Below are positions 51,977 through 60,242 of a stretch of DNA of 60,242 nucleotides, piece by piece (the first letter of the stretch is position 1; the number at the start of each line of letters is the position of its first letter). Both the position numbers and the translations under genes were made by a program. Under the pieces are notes generated by a model, which did not search any database, had not been told where the DNA came from, and worked only from the letters and a program-made list of their open reading frames with translations. This stretch comes from Bacillota bacterium (GTDB lineage Bacteria > Bacillota > Clostridia > Christensenellales > CAG-138): the NCBI GenBank assembly GCA_023459335.1, contig JAEWUO010000022.1, forward strand, positions 1-60,242, in the 5' to 3' direction.

Positions 51977-52049
51977 AGCCGGCGCAGCGGGCAGGCGTAT
52001 CCGGGACAGACAGAATCCAAAAGATACTTTTACCGATTGGGAGGATATT

Positions 52050-52787
52050 ATGAAGCTCACCGATAAAACCGCTATTGTTACCGGCGGCTCCAGAGGCCTG
52101 GGAAAGGCGATTGCCAAACGTTTTCTTGAAGAAGGAGCGACGGTGATCATCACCGCGACGAGCGAAGCGACGGTACGTCCGGCGGCAGACGAACTCGGCA
52201 GTCTCGGGAAAGTCGAAGGCATTCCAATGAATGTCGCCGATTTTGAAGGCGTCCAAAAAACGATTGCAGGCATCATAGAAAAATATGGCCATGTGGATAT
52301 CCTAGTGAACAACGCGGGTATCACGGCCGACGCGCAGATCGCCAAGATGACGGAAGAACAGTTTGATAAAGTAATGATCGTTAACGTCAAAGGCGTATTC
52401 AACTGCACCAGGGCAGTTGTGAACCATATGATGGAACGCGGGTATGGAAGAATCATAAACATCACTTCCGTTACCGGACACAACGGAAGCTTTGGCCAGT
52501 CGAATTATGCCGGTTCAAAAGGCGCGGTGATGAAGATGACGCAGACGTGGGCCAAGGAGCTCGGCAAAAAGGGAATTACGGTAAACGCCGTTGCGCCGGG
52601 ATATACGCTGACGGAAATGATGAATACCGTACCGGAAAAAGTTCTGGATATGATCAAAGAGAAAACACCGCTGAAACGTCTTGGAAAGCCGGAGGAAATC
52701 GCGGCCGCCTGCCTGTATCTTGCGTCCGACGAGGCGTCTTTCGTCAACGGCGCGGAACTGAACATCGACGGCGGGCTGATCTTATAA
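52050..52787 (+). CDS. Short-chain dehydrogenase/reductase (FabG/PhaB-like, paralogue 2)
   Basis: 245 residues from ATG 52050 (GGGAGG at 52038-52044). It has TGGSRGLGKA, NNAGITADAQ, and the catalytic S/Y/K in ITSVTGHNG and NYAGSKGA. The ending NGAELNIDGGLIL is typical of 3-oxoacyl-ACP/CoA reductases. It closely resembles the preceding SDR in length and motif order but not in detail, so the two may act on opposite stereoisomers or different chain types. It forms a run thiolase-SDR-SDR-thiolase with spacing below 75 bp. Confidence 0.93.
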   Translation: MKLTDKTAIVTGGSRGLGKAIAKRFLEEGATVIITATSEATVRPAADELGSLGKVEGIPMNVADFEGVQKTIAGIIEKYGHVDILVNNAGITADAQIAKMTEEQFDKVMIVNVKGVFNCTRAVVNHMMERGYGRIINITSVTGHNGSFGQSNYAGSKGAVMKMTQTWAKELGKKGITVNAVAPGYTLTEMMNTVPEKVLDMIKEKTPLKRLGKPEEIAAACLYLASDEASFVNGAELNIDGGLIL

Positions 52788-52838
52788 GCCGGCGTCTGAT
52801 GTGAATTGAAAAGAAACAGCTGGAAGGAATGGACGCAA

Positions 52839-54020
52839 ATGAAAGACATCATCATAGCGGGTATGGCTCGAACTGCAATCGGCAGCTTTGGCGGCGCGCT
52901 GACAGCGCTGTCCGCTGTAGATATGGGGAAAGCCGTCGCCGCGGAGGCGATCAAACGTGCCGGTATTCAGCCGGAACAGATTGAGGAAACAATCATCGGC
53001 TGCGTGTTATCCGCGGGACTCGGGCAAAACGTCGCGCGGCAGGTGGCCATCGGGGCGGGGGTTCCGGTTCAATCGCCCGCGATGACAATCGATATGGTTT
53101 GCGGTTCCGGGCTGCGCGCTCTCATGCTCGCGGCGCAGCAGATTTCGTGCGGAAACGCGGACATCGTGTTAGCGGGCGGAACGGAAAGCATGAGCAACGC
53201 GCCGTACGTTTTACCCAAGGCAAGGTGGGGCCACCGTATGGGCAACGGAACGCTTGTCGATATGATGGTAAACGACGGACTGACCGATGTTTTCAACGGC
53301 TATCATATGGGGATTACCGCGGAAAACATCGCACAGAAGTATGCTATAACCCGGCAGGAACAGGACGGATTTGCGCTGCAAAGCCAGCAGAGAGCGCAGA
53401 CTGCAATTCGGGAAGGCAGGTTTAAAGAGGAGATTTTACCGATCCAACTGCCGCAGAAGAAGGGCGACCCGATCCTGTTCGATACGGACGAATACCCTAA
53501 GGCCGATACCGCCTACGAAAAACTGGCAAAACTGAAACCGGCGTTTCGACCGGACGGCACGGTAACCGCGGGCAACGCGTCTGGCATCAACGACGGCTCT
53601 GCGATGTTCATCTTAATGTCAAAAAGCAAAGCGGACGAACTTGGAATCAAACCGCTCGCGAAAATCCTATCTTATGCCTGCGCCGGCGTAGATCCATCGG
53701 TGATGGGCCTTGGCCCGATTCCCGCTACGAAAAAAGCGCTTTCCATTGCCGGCATTTCGGTGAAGGATTTGGATTTAATCGAGGCGAACGAAGCGTTTGC
53801 CTCGCAGGCGATCGCGGTTATGCGGGAACTGGGGCTCGACCCGGATAAGACCAATGTAAACGGCGGGGCGATCGCTCTGGGGCATCCCATCGGCGCGTCG
53901 GGTGCAAGGATCGCGGTGACGCTGCTTCACGAGATGCGAAGGAGAAGTTCGCGTATCGGCCTGGCTACGCTGTGCATCGGCGGCGGACAGGGCGCGAGCA
54001 TGGTTTTTGAAACGTTGTAA
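52839..54020 (+). CDS. Acetyl-CoA acetyltransferase (thiolase, paralogue 2)
   Basis: 393 residues from ATG 52839 with GGAAGGA upstream. Catalytic C88 (DMVCGSGLRAL), NEAFASQ, GGAIALGHPIGASGA with the active-site His, and C379 in CIGGGQG are all standard for ThlA/AtoB-type thiolases. It can split acetoacetyl-CoA to two acetyl-CoA or run in reverse. Unlike paralogue 1 it keeps the canonical histidine loop. It ends the enzyme part of the cluster, with a promoter and the ABC transporter genes following. Confidence 0.95.
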   Translation: MKDIIIAGMARTAIGSFGGALTALSAVDMGKAVAAEAIKRAGIQPEQIEETIIGCVLSAGLGQNVARQVAIGAGVPVQSPAMTIDMVCGSGLRALMLAAQQISCGNADIVLAGGTESMSNAPYVLPKARWGHRMGNGTLVDMMVNDGLTDVFNGYHMGITAENIAQKYAITRQEQDGFALQSQQRAQTAIREGRFKEEILPIQLPQKKGDPILFDTDEYPKADTAYEKLAKLKPAFRPDGTVTAGNASGINDGSAMFILMSKSKADELGIKPLAKILSYACAGVDPSVMGLGPIPATKKALSIAGISVKDLDLIEANEAFASQAIAVMRELGLDPDKTNVNGGAIALGHPIGASGARIAVTLLHEMRRRSSRIGLATLCIGGGQGASMVFETL

Positions 54021-54402
54021 AAAAACACGTCGCGTCGACGGCGGAACCTGAAATCCAAACGGAATCCATGAGAAAACACATGCTCAATTCGAGCCGCCGC
54101 TTTGTAAGTTTCTTGTTTACGGCATGCCGGAATTCTCCGATTCAATCGCGTTGAGTATGCCGCAGAAAATGAATTAAAGGTATAAAAACCGAATAAATCG
54201 GCAAAAAAATCAGGGAATCCTGTGACTGCCGTCGCTTGATTAGCGATATTGGAATTGAGAACCGGACCTATTCGGTTTATGCTACGGATAATGGGATAAA
54301 AACCTGCGACGGATGGGGAACCCAATCTAAAAACAACGCATCATACGATCATCCATACCAGAATTTTATCTCATGAATCAGAAGAAAAGAGGAGACAGTC
54401 AC
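54021..54402. other. Intergenic region before the Liv-type transporter
   Basis: About 380 bp with no credible gene. It contains a promoter at 54255-54283 (TTGAGA, 17-bp spacer, TATGCT) with an inverted repeat AACCG-N8-CGGTT (54260-54277) filling its spacer. The transporter is therefore probably transcribed separately, with a leader of about 115 nt. Confidence 0.5.
54255..54283 (+). promoter_or_regulatory. Promoter of the Liv-type transporter operon
   Basis: TTGAGA (54255-54260), 17-bp spacer, TATGCT (54278-54283); AACCG/CGGTT inverted repeat inside the spacer. Confidence 0.55.
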
Positions 54403-55281
54403 TTGCAATCGATTATTCAAATTATTCTCAGCAATCTGTATCTGATCGGGGTTTTATCCCTCATGACTTTGGGTGTAACTCTGACCTACAAAACCGCAAA
54501 GATTGTAAACTTCTCACAAGCGATTACTTCAACGATGGGGATATTCATCGCGGCGTATCTGGCGAGCAGACTGGGAGCGAATCTTTGGCTCTCGCTGGTG
54601 ATCGGCATCGTTGCGTGTTTCATCGTCGGCTGGCTTTTTGATCTGCTGTTTCTGCGGCATGCGTCCGGCGAAGGCGCGAAGGTGATGGTTACGCTGGGTT
54701 TGATCATTCTCATCACTGCGATCATTCCCATTATTTTCGGGATGATACCGTATGATTACTTTCGGTTCTTCTCCGGCAACATCGATTTCAAACTGTTTGG
54801 AATGGCTTTGACGGTTACGAAAAACGGCCTGTTTTCGTTAGCGATTGCCGCAGCCGTTACCGGCGCGATCTTTATAGCGCTATATTTCACAAAATGGGGG
54901 CTGGGAATCCGGGCAACCGCATCCAACCGGGATGTCGCGGCGATGATGGGGATCAACACCAAACGATTGATCGCGTTCAGCTGGGCGATTTCCGGGGCTG
55001 TCGGCGCGCTCGGCGGAATCCTTTACGCTTCGCAGACCTCCAATGTTCAGGTGGATATGCTCGGAACAATCTGGATGAGTTCGTTGCTCGCGTTTATCCT
55101 GGGCGGCTACAACTCGTTCTACGGGCCGACGGTTGGGGCCGTCATGATTCCGATCATATTGTCGATGGCAGCGTTAGTCAGCGGTTTGTGGTCCAATGCG
55201 ATCCTGTACGCCATCATTCTTCTTGCGATTTTGATTAAGCCGGAAGGACTATTCGGCAAAGCTACCGCAAAGAAGGTATAA
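54403..55281 (+). CDS. Branched-chain-amino-acid-type ABC permease LivH
   Basis: 292 residues from TTG 54403, chosen because GGAG lies 8 nt upstream; ATG 54373, 10 codons earlier, has no ribosome site. About eight transmembrane helices. Typical LivH features are LGVTLTYKTAKIVNFSQA at the N-terminus, GIRATASNRDVAAMMGIN (the ATPase-contact loop) and LGGYNSFYGPTVGAVMIP near the end. It is one of two permeases of a HAAT-family importer. The genes following supply LivM, two ATPases and the binding protein. The substrate need not be an amino acid, since the family also takes up short acids and amides. Confidence 0.93.
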   Translation: MQSIIQIILSNLYLIGVLSLMTLGVTLTYKTAKIVNFSQAITSTMGIFIAAYLASRLGANLWLSLVIGIVACFIVGWLFDLLFLRHASGEGAKVMVTLGLIILITAIIPIIFGMIPYDYFRFFSGNIDFKLFGMALTVTKNGLFSLAIAAAVTGAIFIALYFTKWGLGIRATASNRDVAAMMGINTKRLIAFSWAISGAVGALGGILYASQTSNVQVDMLGTIWMSSLLAFILGGYNSFYGPTVGAVMIPIILSMAALVSGLWSNAILYAIILLAILIKPEGLFGKATAKKV

Positions 55282-55284
55282 ATT

Positions 55285-56388
55285 ATGAAAAATTACTATA
55301 AAAACAGTAAGCCAATCGTAAACCCGATGAAGAAATACTCACAAAATCCGTTGTTTGGGTTTATCATCCTTGCCGTTGTACTGATCGTGATACAACTGCT
55401 GTTCATGTACACGGACGGCATTGTCAGCCTGACGTTCAGCAAGGCAATTGCGCAAACCATGATTTACTCGATCGTTTGCCTGGGCCTTTCCATTCTGGAA
55501 GGCCGGGCGGGTCTTACGTCGCTGGGCACTGCGGGGTTTATGGGAGTGGGGTCCTATATCGCGGGCAATATTCTGAAGGCCGCGAATGTCCCGCTTGTGC
55601 TCGTTTTCATCGCAACGATCCTTGTGGCCATCGTGCTGGGAATCGTGGTAGGATTCATTTCGCTGCGCATTCAGGGCCTGCATCTGCTGATTATCACACT
55701 GGCAATATCGGAAATCCTGAACGAAATGTTCAATACGCCGAATTCTTTTACAAACGGATCGTCGGGTCTGATGGGCGTTCCCTTTCCGAAGCTCATGATG
55801 CTGATTCAGCTCAATCGCGAAACCACGTATTTTATGATTTTAGCCGTGCTGTTTTTCATGATTGTTTTAACGCTGAACATCATCAACAGCCCGACGGGCA
55901 GAGCGATGCTGACCATGCGCAACAGCCGCGCCGCGGCACAGGCAATGGGCGTCAATCTGCTGAAATATCGCATTTTAGCGTTCGTGATCGCTACGGTATA
56001 CGCAATGATCGGCGGCGCGCTGTACATGTGCTATATCCAGGGCTCCAGCCCCGATACCTGGTCCGTGCTGCTGTCGCTGAACGTGCTTGTTGCCGTAATC
56101 CTGGGCGGCGCGATGTCCGTCTCGGGGGTTATTTTGGGGGCGTTCATCATATTCGGCCTTGACCTCGCCGTATTGAAAAATATAGCGATGTTCCAGAAAT
56201 ACTCATCCGCATCCATCATCTTAAGCGGGTTGTTGATCATATTCATCGTTGTGAAATATCCTGGCGGGCTTGCGCGGTTTCTTTCCAACATGAATGCCGG
56301 AATGAAAAAGCTTTACGTAAAATGGAGGATCTATAAATATGGCCAGGAAGATGAAGCTTATAATGCGCTCGCAGATAAAAAAGCGTGA
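55285..56388 (+). CDS. Branched-chain-amino-acid-type ABC permease LivM
   Basis: 367 residues, 3 bp after LivH. About ten helices, with the LivM signature SILEGRAGLTSLGTAGFMGVGSYIAG and the loop AMGVNLLKYRILAFVIAT near residue 230 that meets the ATPases. The C-terminal tail (about 335-367) is longer and more charged than usual, ending NALADKKA. The gene overlaps the start of the extended LivG gene by 50 bp, so LivM and LivG are translationally linked. Confidence 0.93.
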   Translation: MKNYYKNSKPIVNPMKKYSQNPLFGFIILAVVLIVIQLLFMYTDGIVSLTFSKAIAQTMIYSIVCLGLSILEGRAGLTSLGTAGFMGVGSYIAGNILKAANVPLVLVFIATILVAIVLGIVVGFISLRIQGLHLLIITLAISEILNEMFNTPNSFTNGSSGLMGVPFPKLMMLIQLNRETTYFMILAVLFFMIVLTLNIINSPTGRAMLTMRNSRAAAQAMGVNLLKYRILAFVIATVYAMIGGALYMCYIQGSSPDTWSVLLSLNVLVAVILGGAMSVSGVILGAFIIFGLDLAVLKNIAMFQKYSSASIILSGLLIIFIVVKYPGGLARFLSNMNAGMKKLYVKWRIYKYGQEDEAYNALADKKA

Positions 56389-57760
56389 CAAAGCTTATGA
56401 AAAATTAGTTTTTAATGAAAGATTTGTCTCTGTGAAAGAGGCACAGTTGGATAAAGCGAACCAAAAACTGTTACAAAGAGAGCAGTACAAATCCAAAAAG
56501 CGCCTATATCCGCTGGAACTGGCTGCAACGGCTGATTCGATCAAGAATAAGGAACTTCGGGAGATCGCTTCGAAAAATTTCTTTGAGAAGCAGGTCATGC
56601 CCAGAAGGGCGATTCAGCAAACATATTTACGAAACGTCAAAAAAATCGGGGAGAAGAAGGCCCAGACGTTCCGTGCCAACAGTTTAGCCAGGATGGATAA
56701 AGCCGCACGGCAGTTTCAGGCTAAACTGGACCTGCAGTATCCGCTTGAACGGGAACGAGCGGTGCCGCAAAGCGCCGTTGAGAAGTATCAACGCGCGCAG
56801 AAAGACGAAGAAGCAGCGCTGCGCACGCTCGTGAAAAAATGTGAACTCCAAAAAAACGCGAAGCTTCAGGCGTTCAACACAAGAATTGAAAAAGAGAACC
56901 GGCGTCAGCAGGAAAAATATGACAGGTACAATCGACTGCTGAAGGACGCAACGATCGACAACGAAGTGCCGCCGGATGCGATATTAAGCATCAAAGATCT
57001 TCATATGCATTTCGCGGGGATCAGGGCGGTGGACGGGTTAACGCTGGATGTGAAGAAGGGGGAAATCTTCGGCCTGATCGGACCGAACGGAGCGGGGAAA
57101 ACCACCCTGTTTAATTGCATCACGCAATTTCACAATCCAACCTGCGGAGAATTGTTTTATCGGGATCGGTTTGATCATGTGATCAACCTGTGCGACTACA
57201 GAGTGCATGACATCATCCGAACGGGGATTGCGAGAACCTTCCAGAATCTGGAAATGGTTTTGGACCTGTCCGTTCTGGACAACCTTCTCGTAGGAGCTCA
57301 CACTTTCTTCTCTTCGAGTCTGTTTGACCAATTTCTGCACACAAAACGGCTGCGCGATGAAGAAGAGGTAACAAAAGCAAGGGCGCTGGAAGTGCTCGAA
57401 GAGCTGGGATTGCTGGAATACAAGGATGCTCTGCCTGGAGGGCTTCCGTACGGTATCCTCAAGCGAATCGAAATGGCGCGCACATTGATGGCGCGTCCCC
57501 GGCTGATCATTCTGGACGAACCGGCCGCGGGGCTCAACGACAAGGAAACGGAAGATCTGGCGGAGATTATACGAAAAATCCGCGACGAGTATGATTGCAC
57601 GGTTTTCCTTGTGGAGCACGATATGAATCTTGTTATGAACGTATGCGATACGGTGTGCGCAATATCGTTCGGCAAAAAACTGGCGATTGGCACACCGGAA
57701 GAGATTCAAAGCAGTCCGTTGGTGCAAGAGGCCTATCTCGGCGAGATGGAGGAAGCATAG
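56339..57760 (+). CDS. LivG-type ABC ATPase with a 213-residue basic N-terminal extension
   Basis: 473 residues; ordinary LivG has about 255. Residues 214-473 are the ABC domain: Walker A GPNGAGKTT (248-256), signature LPYGILKRIEMARTL, Walker B LIILDEPAAGLN and the switch His in FLVEHD. Residues 1-213 are extremely rich in Lys, Arg, Glu and Gln, probably a helical coiled coil with no helix-turn-helix or membrane part. ATG 56339 has GGAGG 10 nt upstream, and there is no stop between it and the ABC domain, so the extension is real coding sequence. It overlaps livM by 50 bp. Function of the extension is unknown. Confidence 0.9.
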   Translation: MARKMKLIMRSQIKKRDKAYEKLVFNERFVSVKEAQLDKANQKLLQREQYKSKKRLYPLELAATADSIKNKELREIASKNFFEKQVMPRRAIQQTYLRNVKKIGEKKAQTFRANSLARMDKAARQFQAKLDLQYPLERERAVPQSAVEKYQRAQKDEEAALRTLVKKCELQKNAKLQAFNTRIEKENRRQQEKYDRYNRLLKDATIDNEVPPDAILSIKDLHMHFAGIRAVDGLTLDVKKGEIFGLIGPNGAGKTTLFNCITQFHNPTCGELFYRDRFDHVINLCDYRVHDIIRTGIARTFQNLEMVLDLSVLDNLLVGAHTFFSSSLFDQFLHTKRLRDEEEVTKARALEVLEELGLLEYKDALPGGLPYGILKRIEMARTLMARPRLIILDEPAAGLNDKETEDLAEIIRKIRDEYDCTVFLVEHDMNLVMNVCDTVCAISFGKKLAIGTPEEIQSSPLVQEAYLGEMEEA

Positions 57761-57762
57761 TC

Positions 57763-58494
57763 ATGGATAGTATCCTTGAAATAAAGGACCTGATTGTTGA
57801 TTACGGAATCATCCGCGCAATCAAAGGGATTAACATGAAGATCCCCGCCGGAAAAGTTGTGACCATCCTCGGAGCCAACGGGGCGGGAAAAACGACGACA
57901 ATGCACGCGATCTCCGGCCTGACGAAAGTAGCGAGCGGGGATATCGTATTTGAGGGCGAGAAGATCACCAACCTGGAACCGTTTAAAGTTGCGGCAAAAG
58001 GGATCAGTCAGTCGCCGGAGGGGCGGTTGATCTTAAGCGGACTGACAACGGAGGAGAATCTCAGCGTTGGCGCATATCAGGTAAAATCTTCGAAACAAAT
58101 CAAGAGAAACTTCGAGCAGGTATACGATCTTTTCCCGATATTGAAGGAAAGGCGAACACAGCAGGCAACGACGTTATCCGGCGGCGAGCAGCAGATGCTG
58201 GCCATCGGGCGAGCCATGATGATGAACCCAAAGCTGCTTCTGCTGGACGAACCGTCGCTGGGGCTGGCCCCTCTGATCGTAAAAAGTATTTTTGCTACGA
58301 TCAAAAGGATCTCTACGGAAGGCATCACAATACTCATGGTTGAACAGAATGCACGTCAGTCGTTATTAATCGCTGACTACGCATATGTAATGGAACTGGG
58401 AAAGATAAAAAGCGAAGGGGTAGGTGAAGAATTACTAAAGAATGACGCGTTAATCACTGCATATCTGGGTAAAAAGGCAAATAAGAACAAGTAG
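57763..58494 (+). CDS. LivF-type ABC ATPase
   Basis: 243 residues from ATG 57763 with GGAGG at 57748-57752. Walker A GANGAGKTTT, signature LSGGEQQMLAIGRAM, Walker B LLLLDEPSLGLAP and the LivF-typical ISQSPEGRLILSGLTTEENL. It pairs with LivG as the heterodimeric motor of the importer. It is of normal length and lacks any extension, in contrast to its partner. Confidence 0.95.
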   Translation: MDSILEIKDLIVDYGIIRAIKGINMKIPAGKVVTILGANGAGKTTTMHAISGLTKVASGDIVFEGEKITNLEPFKVAAKGISQSPEGRLILSGLTTEENLSVGAYQVKSSKQIKRNFEQVYDLFPILKERRTQQATTLSGGEQQMLAIGRAMMMNPKLLLLDEPSLGLAPLIVKSIFATIKRISTEGITILMVEQNARQSLLIADYAYVMELGKIKSEGVGEELLKNDALITAYLGKKANKNK

Positions 58495-58533
58495 CCAACC
58501 GGCAGAAGCCGGAATAATAAAGGAGGAAAGAAA

Positions 58534-59898
58534 ATGAGTATTCAGAAAAAAATCGTACTTAGCACCATCTCTATGATTCTGACGCTCGCGTTGCTGCTCA
58601 CAGGATGCGGAACAGGAAAAACGACGGAGCCCGCGGCAACAACGGAAGCTGCGGCTCCAACGCAGGCAGCCGCGGAAAGCACGGCGGTACCGCGGCAGGT
58701 TCTGGCGCAGGGCATCACGGACGATGAAATTCTGATCGGTTCGACTTTTGGAGACAGCGGAAACTTTGCTGCTATCGGCGTACCGGCATTGGCTGCTTTT
58801 GAGGCGGTTCTCAATCGGGTCAATGCCAACGGCGGTATTGGCGGACGCATGTTGGTTTTGAAGCATTATGACGACCAGTGGGATGCGGCAAACGCGAAAG
58901 CGCTGACGGAGAAACTCGTCGAAGAAGACAAGGTGTTCGCGCTTTCACTGGAAGGTTCGCCAGTCGTTATTTCAAGTCTGGATTACATCAAACAGCAGGG
59001 GATACCGCTTGTGTATGCGGCGACCGGCCTGAATGTACTGTATTCGGAAAATGATCCGGAAAGCAATATTTTCCCGGTACAGCCTGAATACAAACAGGAT
59101 GGACGCTTCTTAGCGGCGCGCATTTTCCACGAAGCGCTGTTCGGTGCAAACAAGGACGAAAAACTTCCTGCGGACGCGATGATTGGCGTCATGTACGCGA
59201 ACAATGATACCGGCAACAACCTGCTGGAAGGCGTGATGGCCGAAGCGGAAGCCGAAGGGAAAACCAGCCAGATCTTAGCCGAAGTGGTCACGGCCGACAC
59301 GTATGCCACCGCGATCCAGAAATTCAAGGATCAGGGCGTCCAAGTGGTGATCATGCTGATCAACGATGGCAAAGGCGTTGTTGCGGCGATGGATGACGCG
59401 CAGTATGAAGTACCGGTTTTAGGCTACTACGGCGCGTCTGCGAATACGGCGTGGTCCGCGGAAACCTATAAGGAAACCCGTCCGATGTACGCGACCTGCT
59501 GGGCGGATTATTCTACCGAAAAAGCGATTGCTGCGCTCGAAGATTTCTATGATGCGCTGACGTACGGTGATATTGACGAAGCAACAAAGGTTTCTTACAA
59601 GGAAAACAACTACGCCCGTGCCGGTTATATTTCGGCTATCGTGCTCACCGAAGGCCTGAAGAGGCTGGAAGCTTCCGGCTTGGATTATTCCTGGGAGAAT
59701 TTCATCAAGTGCATGGAAGACGGCAAGTTTGATCTGATCACCGGCAGTTATGTTGATTTTTCCAACGGCCAGAGGTTGGGTTCCGTTGAAGAATGTCTGT
59801 TTGAGTACTACACGCAGCCGGGCAGCGACGGCAACCCGGCGATTACAGCCAAGACGATTCTTCCGTTTGAAACGATGGAAGTCATCACCGCAAAATAA
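58534..59898 (+). CDS. Branched-chain-amino-acid-type substrate-binding lipoprotein
   Basis: 454 residues with a signal peptide and lipobox LLTGC (C25), so it is tethered outside the membrane. After a Thr/Ala/Pro-rich linker (about 30-60) comes a type-1 periplasmic binding fold (LivJ family): ILIGSTFGDSGNFAAIG at the first strand, then LVYAATG and the second lobe. It captures the substrate for LivHMGF. The binding residues are not obvious enough to name the ligand. It starts after AAAGGAGGAAAG and is the last gene of the operon, ending at a strong terminator. Confidence 0.93.
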   Translation: MSIQKKIVLSTISMILTLALLLTGCGTGKTTEPAATTEAAAPTQAAAESTAVPRQVLAQGITDDEILIGSTFGDSGNFAAIGVPALAAFEAVLNRVNANGGIGGRMLVLKHYDDQWDAANAKALTEKLVEEDKVFALSLEGSPVVISSLDYIKQQGIPLVYAATGLNVLYSENDPESNIFPVQPEYKQDGRFLAARIFHEALFGANKDEKLPADAMIGVMYANNDTGNNLLEGVMAEAEAEGKTSQILAEVVTADTYATAIQKFKDQGVQVVIMLINDGKGVVAAMDDAQYEVPVLGYYGASANTAWSAETYKETRPMYATCWADYSTEKAIAALEDFYDALTYGDIDEATKVSYKENNYARAGYISAIVLTEGLKRLEASGLDYSWENFIKCMEDGKFDLITGSYVDFSNGQRLGSVEECLFEYYTQPGSDGNPAITAKTILPFETMEVITAK

Positions 59899-59922
59899 GC
59901 GCGGAAGAACGGCGGAAACAAC

Positions 59923-59959
59923 AAAATTCCGGAGATCAAAAAGATCTCCGGAATTTTTT
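59923..59959. terminator. Strong, probably bidirectional terminator
   Basis: Long perfect stem (59923-59937 with 59943-59957) around an AAAAA loop. On the plus strand it ends in T residues; the minus-strand copy also ends in TTTT, so it may serve the convergent gene at the right edge. Confidence 0.9.
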
Positions 59960-60079
59960 GCGGTCCTTCGTAACCGACTCATCCTATGATTGCTGTCAAT
60001 TTTTTTCGCGGAGCAGATTCTGTTCAGTGTCCGCGCGTTCTGCATTGGAGCCTCGGTTCGCGAAAGCTTATGCGGCGAA

Positions 60080-60242
60080 TTATTTCTTATGTGCGATGCG
60101 TTCTCTGATCGCTCTGATGAATTCGATGCTGGTCACCGCTTTCGGCTGTGTGCCTTCAACGAGTCCGACCAGGTCCTTGGTCATGACGCCCGCGTTGAGC
60201 GTGTCGATGGAGGCCTGCTCCAGCGTTTCGCCAAACGCGGTG
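60080..60242 (-). CDS. NADP-isocitrate dehydrogenase-like C-terminus (truncated by window)
   Basis: On the minus strand, read from the edge toward a TAA at 60082-60080, 53 codons give a protein end with FGETLEQASIDTLNAG, then MTKDLVGLVEG and a final IEFIRAIRERIAHKK. The E-T-L-E-x-A-x-I-x-T-x-x-A-G-x-MTKDL pattern followed by a short FI-x-A helix is the end of NADP-dependent isocitrate dehydrogenase of the eukaryote-like homodimeric type. That enzyme makes 2-oxoglutarate and NADPH. The start is outside the window. The gene converges on the Liv operon. Confidence 0.75.
   Translation of the reverse strand, partial: TAFGETLEQASIDTLNAGVMTKDLVGLVEGTQPKAVTSIEFIRAIRERIAHKK

Overview
The window reads as a chromosome segment of a fairly GC-rich member of the Clostridia (Bacillota). 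Supporting signs are the ruvC-ruvA-ruvB order, Shine-Dalgarno sites before nearly every gene, many TTG and GTG starts, tmRNA beside smpB, an electron-bifurcating-type [FeFe] hydrogenase set, and sporulation-type CotH/lamin-tail proteins. No tRNA, rRNA, IS element, CRISPR array or phage gene was seen. The only clear minus-strand genes are a MerR regulator and a truncated isocitrate dehydrogenase at the right edge.

Layout. 1-2.5 kb: CotH-kinase/lamin-tail surface protein, cut by the window edge. 2.6-7.4 kb: ruvCAB, translationally coupled to an 821-residue coiled-coil protein with six copies of a short acidic repeat. 7.4-8.7 kb: ECF-S-like membrane protein and MBL-fold hydrolase. 8.8-12.4 kb: pgk, then tpiA-gpmI from its own promoter. 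12.4-15.2 kb: secG, smpB-lysA and ssrA (tmRNA), each with a clear promoter or terminator. 15.5-22.4 kb: an unexpected respiratory cluster directly behind ssrA. It holds one polypeptide combining CcoN, CcoO and two further c-haem domains, a CcoS-like protein, a small two-helix protein, a duplicated-domain lipoprotein, ResB, CcsA, and a small membrane protein with paired H-x13-H motifs. 22.7-24.2 kb: divergent MerR and aldo/keto reductase. 24.5-30.2 kb: HydC-HydB-HydA, with HydB carrying a GltD/NfnB-like flavoprotein module and HydA a C-terminal coiled coil. 30.4-31.0 kb: orphan response regulator. 31.1-40.7 kb: a kinase-free carbohydrate cluster (split transketolase, CoA-acylating aldehyde dehydrogenase, ThDP enzyme, RpiB/LacAB-like isomerase, IclR regulator, Gfo/Idh/MocA protein, GPH symporter) behind a promoter with a 22-bp palindrome. 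40.8-44.2 kb: Ada/Ogt repair fusion, HD protein, ABC-F ATPase. 44.6-59.9 kb: serine hydrolase, CoA-transferase, AraC regulator, two thiolases, two SDRs and a Liv-type ABC importer whose LivG has a 213-residue basic N-terminal extension.

How it fits together. The hydrogenase and glycolytic genes describe a fermentative anaerobe; the haem-copper oxidase would add high-affinity O2 reduction for detoxification or micro-oxic respiration, with ResB/CcsA attaching its three c haems. The last cluster suits uptake and CoA-dependent breakdown of a 3-hydroxy- or 3-oxo-acid, since it has reductases/dehydrogenases and thiolases but no acyl-CoA dehydrogenase or enoyl-CoA hydratase. The carbohydrate cluster has the parts expected of a transketolase-based route for an unphosphorylated, possibly sulfonated, sugar, but key genes are missing and the substrate is unproven. 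Two promoters at 44.65 and 49.60 kb share one architecture: identical -35 flank, 17-bp spacer, and an inverted repeat running into the -10. Everything here comes from reading the sequence; no database search or structure prediction was run.
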